A stretch of 64,000 bases of DNA from Cutaneotrichosporon cavernicola (taxonomy: Eukaryota; Basidiomycota; Tremellomycetes; Trichosporonales; Trichosporonaceae): positions 1,922,001-1,986,000 of the forward strand of contig NC_083394.1 in the NCBI RefSeq assembly GCF_030864355.1, given 5' to 3'. The notes beneath the pieces were generated by a model. The model made no database searches. It worked only from the letters and a program-made list of their open reading frames with translations, and was not told where the DNA came from. Position numbers and translations under genes: made by a program. The stretch's first letter is position 1, and every line of letters begins with the position of its first letter. Of the stretch, positions 56,212-64,000 are shown piece after piece.

Positions 56212-58275
56212 ATGATGGGCTTACCGCCCCTCCCGAACGACCCCTATCTCGAGTTCCAACCTGCGTTTGCGTACTCGCTCCCCATCCAGATCCTCCTCAC
56301 GGGCATTACCCTCACGCTCCTCGTCATCCTCCTGATCCACCTCCTGTGTACGTTGTCTTGAAGGTAACGCTGACGTCTGTCACGACGCAGTACCACTACC
56401 CGTTAGCCCCGCTCAACTACTGTTTGCAGTTGGCCAGTGTCATTGCGGTGCTCCTTGGCGTCATCGTCCGCGTCTATGTCATCCTGAGCCACCTCGGCGC
56501 CAAGGGTGACCGATGGCCGTACACTCTCGACTATGTCGCTGTGCCCGTTCCCCAGCCCAAGTGGAACCAGGCGCAGGATGCCGCATGGCAAACACTACTC
56601 GCCATCAGCAACGGCCTTGCCAATGTGAGATCGGTGACGTGTGTCGGAGCTAATAACAGATCACACACATCCAGTTCCTTACTCTCCTATATCCCTCACG
56701 CACTGAGGCGCGCCTCATCTTCGTTGCTCTCGGTGAGGCCGTCTTATGCTATTACTAACGCCAGGTCCCCTGGCCATTGCCTCGTCCGCGCTCTACTACT
56801 GCACGTTATCCAATCACTCGCGCGTGATTGACATGGGTGACGCAATCCGGGCCGTCTTCAGCTGCACGCTTCTCGTCATCTTCTCGCTCGCGCTGTTCAT
56901 CTGGGGCTTCTTAGTGAACCGCGGTCGCGCGTGGCGCCTTGACGGAGGTACGGCCGTGTTTGGCTCTGGCGCTCTCGGTCTCGCCTTAGTGACGACTGCG
57001 AGTTCCTTTGTCGCCGTCAAGGAGGAGGAACTCGTCGACTGGCTCCAACACCTCATCTGGGCCGCCGTGCTATGGCAGACGTGGCTCGGATGGTGGTGGT
57101 GGGTCGGGGCGGGCATGGGCATCGGCGAGGTAGAAGATATCATGGAGCGCTCGCTTCGCAAGCGACGAAAGGCAGCCCGGCGCGCGCACGCCAAGCAGGT
57201 CATGGCTGCGGCCAACGAGGAGGAGAGACCGCGGCGGCAACAAACTGTCACGGGCGCGATCAAATCTGGTACGACTGCCGTCGTTGGCTTCACCTCCAGC
57301 CTCGTCCATCTACGGAGTAGCGCCGGCGGCAGCGCACCGGGCTCTGCGGCATCGGCAGCGGGCGCGCCTGGAGGAAGTGTGGGAGGCGGCAGTCTATCGC
57401 GATTGCGGATACGCCGAGCGCGGCCCAGACGCGACGTAGAGGAGGGCGTCTCGGACGGCGAGGTTGGTGAGGTCATAGAACTCGGCACCATACGCCTCGA
57501 AGAACCCTTGCATCACAGCGAGAACTCGGGCGCGTCGGGTGGTCGCCAGCCACCGAGCAGCAACAGCAACAGTGGCACGAGCAGCACATCCCGCACGCCG
57601 TCATTGCACGCCCCGCGCTCCGTCGGCGAGTTTGTCGCATACCCTGCCACCTGGCTTCAGGTATACATCCGGCGCCTGCGCAAGGCGCACGAGGATGCGA
57701 CGCGTCGGCGCGCAGTCGAGCAGGCCGAGCGCCGGGCGCGTGTCCCAAACATAGCCGCGAGCGCGGATGACGGATGGGGCCTCGGCTCCTTCGGCGTGCG
57801 TGAGCACCAGGAGAGCACGTGGCGCTTACAGGAGGCGGACCGCCAGCTTCGCGTCAATGCGCTCCTCGAAGAAGACGAGGGTAAGGACGACGACGACGAG
57901 GGCGACGAGGACGACGACGAGGGCGACGACGTCGACCAGGGGCCTGTGCGGCAGCCCCGCAATTCAGCGCGCGGAAGCGCCCAGACCAGCCGGCGTAACT
58001 CTCTCGCTCACCCGCGCTCCTTGAGAGAGACACGCGAGGCGCAGACCCAGACTTCGCGGGTGGCTGAGGAGCACGAACACGCAGACGAGGGTGAGTGGGA
58101 GGACGTGACGTCTGACGAGGGGCCGAGGCGTAGGGGCAGCGTGCAGTCCCGGAGTTCGCGTGTTCTCGAGGCTCAGCGCGCTGAGATTCCCGCACGACCT
58201 GGAGTGACGGGATCGAGTTGGAGCTGGTGGGGCCCGCTGCGCGATTGGCGGCTGCAGGACAGGAGCACGTTCTAG
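56212..58275 (+). CDS. Multispanning membrane protein with acidic tail, unknown function
   Basis: Exons 56212-56347, 56380-56624, 56660-56732 and 56765-58275 give 654 residues. Six or seven hydrophobic helices occupy residues 20-275 (ITLTLLVILLIHLL, YCLQLASVIAVLLGVIVRVY, LIFVALGPLAIASSALYYC, AVFSCTLLVIFSLALFIWGF, ALGLALVTTASSFVAV, LIWAAVLWQTWLGWWWWVG). Ordered loops include YHYPLAPLNY and HIQFLTLLYPSRTEARL. The C-terminal 350 residues are cytosol-like: basic, then Gly/Ser-rich, then acidic with Asp/Glu runs. The first intron gives the best frame only if it ends in TG rather than AG (56348-56379); with a standard AG the nearest in-frame choice is 56406, which deletes FTTQYHYPLA. The other introns are standard (35 and 32 bp). 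I do not recognise a functional family. Confidence 0.8.
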
Positions 58276-58479
58276 GAGTGGATGTAGAGTACCTGTTGTA
58301 TGATGCGCACTTGGTGTTCTGTGCCTCGTCGTGGGTCAGTGAGGTTGCGGGCAATTATGGTGCACACTGAGACGGCGCGACTGTCAGTGTCGGTGAAACA
58401 GAAAGTGACAGAGGGCGTGTGTCTCAGCCCCTAATCAACATGCACTTGCTATTATACAACACTACATCGCGAGAACAGC

Positions 58480-59505
58480 CTACTTTGTCTTGCGCTTCCT
58501 GCCCTTGCCCTTGTTGCCGAACATCTTAGCCTGAAGCGCGACGAACGCGTCATCGTCGAGCTCTCCGAGGTGGGGTTCCGCCTTGGCCTTGTTCCCGTTC
58601 TTCTCTTTGGCGGCGTACTTGGCCTCGAGCGCAGCAAAGTTGGCGGCCCGCGAATTCTGGCGACCGCGGATGAGCGCCGCGAGCGCACCGTCGTCCTCGT
58701 CACCCTTCTTCTTGCTCTTCTTGTTGTCCTCGTCGCGCCCGCGCTTTCCTTTGACACCCGAGCCGTAGAACTCGTCCCATACGCCGAGGCGCTTCGCCTC
58801 CTCCTCTGCCTCGGCGGCCTCGTCCGCCGCCGCGCGCTTACGCCTCTTCGCCGCCCCCTTGTCGGCGGCACTGCTGCTCCAGGTTTTGGTGCGCTTCAGG
58901 CGCCCAGCGGCAATCTCCGCCTCCACGGCAACGACGAAGCGCGCCTCGTCCTCGTGCGTTGAGTGGGGGATACTAGCCATGATACCCTCCAAGTCCCCCT
59001 TGGCGTCCTTGTACGCAACACGCAGGTCCTCCAACTCCTCAGCACTCCCTGTTGTCAGCCGAAACGAGCATGGGGATTAACTCACCCTGGTACTTCTTCC
59101 TATCCTCGTCGAGGACCTTGCGGTCTACCCCGTCGAACAAGTCGGCAAAGTACGTGTCCCACCCGCCGTCGTCGCCGAACGTGACCTCATCCGTGCGCCC
59201 CGTCGCGTCGTACCTTTCGTCAGCTAGGAGGGAAGGAAGGCATACCTTTTCCGCCTCTTCTCATCTGAGAGAACCGCGAATGCGAACCCAATGCGCTGGA
59301 ACTGGACGGTGAAGACCTCGCGCTCTGCTGGCGCCTTGGATGCGTGCTTGTCCGGGTGGCAACGCAGCGCTGCCATACGATACGCCGTGGAAATTACAGT
59401 TGTCTCGGCGGTGCGCACAACCCCGAGCGCGGAGTAGAGCACGTCGGGGTCCTCGGCCTCGTGGGCAGTGAAGAAGGTGAGGAGGGGGTCGGCGGCTTCC
59501 GTCAT
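58480..59505 (-). CDS. J-domain protein, DNAJC9-like
   Basis: Exons 59246-59505, 59086-59213 and 58480-59048 (introns 32 and 37 bp) give 318 residues. The N-terminal J domain is DPDVLYSALGVVRTAETTVI followed by RMAALRCHPDKHA, with the HPD motif, and ends KRRKRYDATGRTDE. The next part, GGWDTYFADLFDGVDRKVLD, and KDAKGDLEGIMASIPHSTHED then EARFVVAVEAEIAAGRLKRT match the DNAJC9 histone-binding helical domain. The rest is Lys/Glu-rich with several nuclear-signal patches and a basic end. DNAJC9 in animals is a nuclear co-chaperone for histone H3-H4 and Hsp70. A second histone chaperone (NASP-like) lies at 44.4 kb. Both introns rebuild conserved sequence. Confidence 0.9.
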
Positions 59506-59711
59506 GTCGCTCTGTTGACGTTGAGAGCAATACCAGAGTTGTTAGGATTGATTTCCAAGGGCCAAGGTCCGGACGCGTCGCGGACCCGAGCTCAGGCACG
59601 CTCGCGTGGATTTGATCCCGGAGTCACCTGATCTGACCTTTAGGTTGCCCTGTACCCACAAGCGACGTGTCAGTGGTGGGTTTACGAGGTTGTCTATTCT
59701 CTCTGATCACC
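59506..59711. promoter_or_regulatory. Divergent promoter, DNAJC9-like / ER cyclophilin
   Basis: 206 bp between opposed chaperone-class genes. Contains CGCGTCGCGGACCCGAGC near 59574-59591. A heat-shock element was looked for and not seen clearly. Confidence 0.55.
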
Positions 59712-60223
59712 ATGGCTCGCTTGTCCGTTTTCTCGCTGCTCGCGGCCCTCCTCGTCGCCCTCGTGTTCGTCTTTGCCGGATCGGCTGAGGCTGCCAAGGG
59801 CCCCGTCATCACCAACAAGGTCTTCTTCGACATTGAGCACGATGGCAAGGCCCTGGGCCGCGTCGTCATGGGCCTCTACGGCAAGTGAGTTGGTGTGGCG
59901 GTTGTCTGGCTACACTGGGATGCGGTGTAGAGCGGCACCAAAAACGAGGCCTCTTGCGATCCTCGGAAGCGACTGGCGTGGAGGTGACTCACAATACGCG
60001 GTTACGACGCGATGGTTGTCGGCCTTGGGTCATATATTGCGATCTGTGTGATCGGTTCTGCTACCAGGTTCACAATCTGGGCTTCTCCAGGCTTCTAATC
60101 TCGGCTCCCGGGACGCGATCGACAGCGAATTGTGCAGATTGGCTCCACGCTATCTGATTTCGCTCCCAAATGCAGCCAGCTCCGAGCCCAATAACCCCGC
60201 TCATGACATCCGCTCACACACAG

Positions 60224-60256
<33 letters not shown>

Positions 60257-61196
60257 CCTCTGCACCGGCGTCGACAAGGACGGCAAGGAGCTCGGCTTCG
60301 GCTACGAGGGCTCCAAGTTCCACCGCGTGATCAAGGACTTTATGTGCGCCAGCTAACCAATCCCGGCTGACATCAGGATCCAGGGCGGTGACTTCACCAG
60401 CGGTGACGGCCGTGGTGGCAAGTCGATCTACGGCGAGCGCTTCGCGGATGAGAACTTCAAGCTCAAGCACACTGGCCCCGGTGTCCTCTGTGCGTCTGCG
60501 CAGAGGAAGAACGCTGACAACAGCTATGGCCAACGCCGGCCGCGACACTAACGGTTCGCAGTTCTTCATCTGCACCGTCAAGACTTCGTGGCTCGACAAC
60601 CGCCACGTCGTGTTCGGCCACGTCATCGAAGGTCTGGACATTATCCACGCTATCGAGCGGTTCCCCAAGGCCTCGGGCGACCGCCCCAAGCAGGACGTCG
60701 TGATTGCCAAGTCGGGCGAGGTGAGCTTTCCTTGATCGTCCGACGAGCAGCGGCTAACATCCAGCTCGAGATTGACCACGACGTGGACGATGAGGGCAAC
60801 CAGGTACCCTTCCGTCTCGAACTTTGAGTGCGGAATTGATTCTGATACACATGGCATGCACACCAATCGAACACGACGCAACATTTCGAACACACCACAA
60901 TTTTCCTCCATGACTTGTCGCCTTGATACCCTCAACTTCATACCCAGCTCCTCTCGGCCGAGTTCCAGCCCGAATACACAGAAAACGATCCCGTTTCGGA
61001 CGCCGAGAAGGCGACCATTGATGCCTCTGATGACGATGAGGAGTACTCCACCATCGCATCTCCCTGGATGTACTTTGCCGGCCTCGCCCTCTTCGTTGTC
61101 ATCCCCGTTGGCGCTTACACCTGGTTCTACCGCGGTGGGCGAGAGCGCTTCTTCAAGTCGAGCAGGGGCGTCTATGAGAAGGTGAACCCGGCGTGA
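59712..61196 (+). CDS. ER cyclophilin B with alternative soluble or membrane-anchored ends
   Basis: Exons 59712-59884, 60224-60343, 60377-60489, 60524-60720, 60765-60803 and 60948-61196 (introns 339, 33, 34, 44 and 144 bp) give 296 residues. A signal peptide ([20 protein letters not shown]) precedes a full cyclophilin domain: [81 protein letters not shown]. The catalytic Arg, Phe, Gln and Trp positions are kept. If the last intron is spliced, a tail with one TM helix ([20 protein letters not shown]) and basic end is added. If it is retained, the protein ends VPFRLEL at 60827 (221 aa), much like canonical soluble cyclophilin B ends. Prolyl isomerase for ER folding. Confidence 0.88.
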
Positions 61197-62137
61197 GACT
61201 ATGCAGCAGGATTGTCAAGATCAATTCCGTTGGTAGCTACTGGCTAGTCAGGTCGCAAGTTGGCATCAGAGTAAGGCAAGACCAGAGTGACGGTCGTTGA
61301 ATTGTTGAAGTGCATGACGTCATAGCCGAAGCGAGCATTGTGGTCGAGTTGCACTTGAACAGTCCGCAATGCTGTACCTTCTTCGGAAGCGGAGGCGATA
61401 ACAGCAGAGACTGAACCAGCAGGGGATATCAACCGCAAACACGTGGGCAGCCGGGTGAGACATGTGACCGCCGAAACGGGAAGCTTAAGAGACAGGTGTC
61501 GGGTGTGGCCATTGATAACGCCGGTCGGCCACTCAAACGTCTTGCACATTTACGATGTTGCAGCGTCATGGGTGACACCAGGTACACCCCTTCTGGTTGT
61601 CATTGCTGAGGAAACACGAGCAACGCGGGGATTGTCTAGTGTCACGGTCATGGAGGCCGCTTGGCTGCCCGCATCACAGCACATGCTGATTTAAAACCTC
61701 TGGCCACACAACTGCGGCTTTAGGCCGGTTATTTTTACTCCTCACCCCAGACGTCATCACATAGTTTAACAGCATCGGTCAGCATCTGTGAGAAACAACC
61801 ATGGAGCGTGATCCACCAATAGCGAACCCAGGGATATGCAACTCGAGGAGCTCGTGCGGATCCCAAGTTCTCGCCACCCCACGTGATCGAGGCGCAGATG
61901 TGGTCATACTCTTCCTGAGTTATGGACTAGTGCTTCCATGTGCCCCGTTTGTTCCTCGGCGACAATGAGACGGACATGGTCGGCGAACCGGAGATGGCAA
62001 AACCGAGTGGGGCTTCCTTCTATGAGCGCATGATGACGTGAGACACCAGATCAAGGATGCTACCCTCATGGTCCTATTAAACGCGCTCCGTTTCTCACAC
62101 CCTTCCCAAAGTCCCCACCCTTCTCTGACCTCTAGCC
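61197..62137. other. Intergenic: cyclophilin 3' side and catalase promoter
   Basis: About 940 bp without a supported gene. Short ORFs overlap both strands without domain content. Near 61700-61740 a GGCCGG and T-rich patch gives a local base shift. Stress-response elements were not clear by eye. Confidence 0.5.
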
Positions 62138-63952
62138 ATGCCCAACAACGCCTACAAGGACCTCGAAGATGCGTATGCGGCCGACGCCGACCTGTCCTCG
62201 AAGAACGTAGTCTACACCGCCACCAATGGTGCTCCCATCGCTCACCCCTACGCCAGCCAGCGGGCGGGTTCCAATGGTCCACTCCTCCTACAGGACTTCC
62301 ACCTAATCGACCTCCTGAGCCACTTTGACCGCGAGCGTATCCCCGAGCGCGTCGTACACGCCAAGGGTGCGGGGGCCCACGGCGAGTGGGAGTGCACCGA
62401 AGACTTCAGCGACGTCTGCCTCGCAGACCTGTTCAAGAAGGGTACCAAGTGTCCCGTTACCATACGGTTCAGCACAGTTGGCGGAGAGAGCGGCTCGAGC
62501 GACCAGGCGCGCGACCCGCGCGGTTTCGCTGTCAAGTTCCGAACGGCCGAGGGTAACTGGGACTATGTAGGCAACAACACGCCCATTTTCTTCCTCCGGG
62601 ACCCCGCCAAGTTCCCTCACTTCATCCACACGCAAAAGCGCGACCCAGCCACCCATCTCGGCGGTGGCGACGACTCGACCCTCTTCTGGGACTATCTCAG
62701 CAACAAGTGAGTGTTCGCTCGGCACGGCTGATTGTAGCCCAGAGTCGGCTCACCAGGTCGTCTACCTCTTCGGTGACCGTGGCATCCCTTACGGCGTTCG
62801 CTACATGCACACCTACTACGGCCACTCCCTCAAGCTCATCAACAAGGTGAGGACACGGATACGGTGGAAGGGCTGACATCAGGGCGGCGAGTGGGTGTAC
62901 GCCCAATTCCACCTCAAGTCAGACCAGGGCGAGAAGAACCAGACGGATCCCGAGAAGGCGCTCCGCGAGTCGCCCGACCTCATGCAGAAGGACCTCATTG
63001 AGGCCATCAACAGGAAAGACTACCCGTCGTGGACTTTGAGTGTCCAGCTCATGACACCCAAGCAGGCCGAGGAGGCGTGGGAGGAGAAGGGCATCAATGT
63101 CTTTGATCTTACCCACATCTGGCCCCACAAGGACTATCCCCTCCGCAAGATCGGCAAAGTCACCCTCAACCAGAACCCCAAGGCGAGTTTCCAATACAGG
63201 ACTGAGCTCACATCAGAACTACTTTGCGGAGGTCGAGCAGGCCGCGTTCAGTCCGTCGCACATGGTGCCTGGCATCGAGCCTTCCGAGGACCCAGTACTG
63301 CAGTCGCGTCTCTTCTCGTACCCCGACACTCACCGCTACCGCCTTGGTACCAACTACCAGCAGTTGCCGGTCAACCTGCCGCGCACGTCGTACCCCATGG
63401 GCAACTTCCAGCGTGACGGTTCCATGGCTTTCTTCAACCAGGGCGGGCGGCCCAATTACCTCTCCACGATCGACCCGATCCAGTACAAGGACCGCAAGGT
63501 GAACCTGGACGCCGTACATGCCAAGTTCATCTCCAACGCCATCGTCTTCCTCTCGACCGTCCGACCCGAGGATTTCAACGCTCCCCGCGCCCTCTGGGAA
63601 AAGGTGTACAACGAGGAACAGCGAGAGCGTCTTATCAAGAACATGTCGCAGCACATGTCGACGGTTCGCGACAAGTCGATCATCGAGCGCCAGATCGGCA
63701 TCTTCCGTGCCGTCTCTGAGGACCTAGCAAGTCGCCTCGAGAAAGCCACGGGCGTCAAGGGCCTCGAGACGCTCAAGGGCGTCACTTTCAATGGCTCGCA
63801 TAACGGAATGGGCGGCGAGGACGTCATTCCTGCCAATAACCTGCCTGTAAGTCTATCGTGAGATGATTTGCCGCTAACAGGGTAAGCGCAAGGACGAGAT
63901 CAGCTTTGAGAACGGCGGTCCTGGTGAGACGGCCCATCCCAAGTATACCTGA
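62138..63952 (+). CDS. Monofunctional haem catalase
   Basis: Exons 62138-62706, 62738-62846, 62883-63182, 63217-63846 and 63881-63952 (introns 31, 36, 34 and 34 bp) give 559 residues. Catalytic His 74 is in [12 protein letters not shown], the conserved Asn pair near 146 in [12 protein letters not shown], and the haem-binding Tyr 361 in [15 protein letters not shown]. The third intron begins with GC, not GT (63183), and is needed to reach [14 protein letters not shown]. The length is close to small-subunit peroxisomal or cytosolic catalases plus about 40 C-terminal residues. The end PKYT is not a standard PTS1, so location is uncertain. It disproportionates hydrogen peroxide. The stop at 63952 is about 50 bp from the window edge. 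Confidence 0.95.
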
Positions 63953-64000
63953 GGGCGTAAGTGTGCTTAGTTTGAGGGTCTCAGAGCGTTAGTAGCAATG

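Overview
The window looks like a stretch of nuclear chromosome from a GC-rich, intron-dense basidiomycetous yeast. Tremellomycete-like (Cryptococcus/Trichosporon relatives) is my best guess, but no phylogenetic marker was tested. The signs are spliced fungal housekeeping genes on both strands, an eL28 ribosomal protein gene (absent from Saccharomyces), a cytosolic-type prolyl-tRNA synthetase, and intron signals of the form GTRAGT...CT(A/G)AC...(C/A)AG. I could assemble 27 protein genes with about 66 introns. Thirty-eight of those introns are only 29-38 bp long. There are also two intron-containing tRNA-Tyr genes. I see no rRNA, CRISPR array, intact transposon or operon-like cluster.

Layout, left to right. 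1-15.8 kb, mostly minus strand: a partial Pro/Ser-rich protein, an AGC kinase of the Nrc2/Fpk1 type, a membrane-anchored monothiol glutaredoxin, a RING-like protein, a small Ser/Pro-rich protein, and a secreted Ser/Thr/Pro-rich protein with a GPI-type tail, then 2.3 kb without a gene. 15.8-24.1 kb: an Rdx/SelW-like protein, MIX17 (twin CX9C), the glutathione-dependent formaldehyde dehydrogenase SFA1, nucleolar ENP2 (minus) and, divergent from it, the mitochondrial rhomboid PCP1. 24.3-35 kb: coatomer beta' (SEC27), ribosomal eL28, a prolyl-tRNA synthetase with a possible mitochondrial leader, coatomer zeta (RET3) and an unknown 537-residue protein. 35-38 kb: 3 kb with no supported gene. 38-44 kb: an MFS sugar transporter, tRNA-Tyr copy 1 and the U3 processome protein MPP10. 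44.4-53.6 kb: a NASP/SHNi-TPR histone chaperone, dolichol kinase SEC59, a long C/T tract, tRNA-Tyr copy 2, peroxiredoxin TSA1 and GET1. 54-64 kb: kinetochore DSN1/Mis13, a multispanning membrane protein, a DNAJC9-like J-protein, an ER cyclophilin with two possible ends, and a catalase.

The genes do not form one pathway. Loose themes are the secretory pathway (two COPI subunits, GET1, dolichol kinase, ER cyclophilin), redox defence (glutaredoxin, SFA1, peroxiredoxin, catalase, Rdx protein) and ribosome biogenesis (ENP2, MPP10, eL28). The most unusual content is in gene architecture: very small introns, introns splitting or directly following the start codon, a 13-nt microexon, a GC-AG intron, a probable GT-TG intron, and splice choices that would change protein targeting. 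I found no convincing new multi-gene system. All exon structures were read by eye from frames and splice motifs and have no transcript support.
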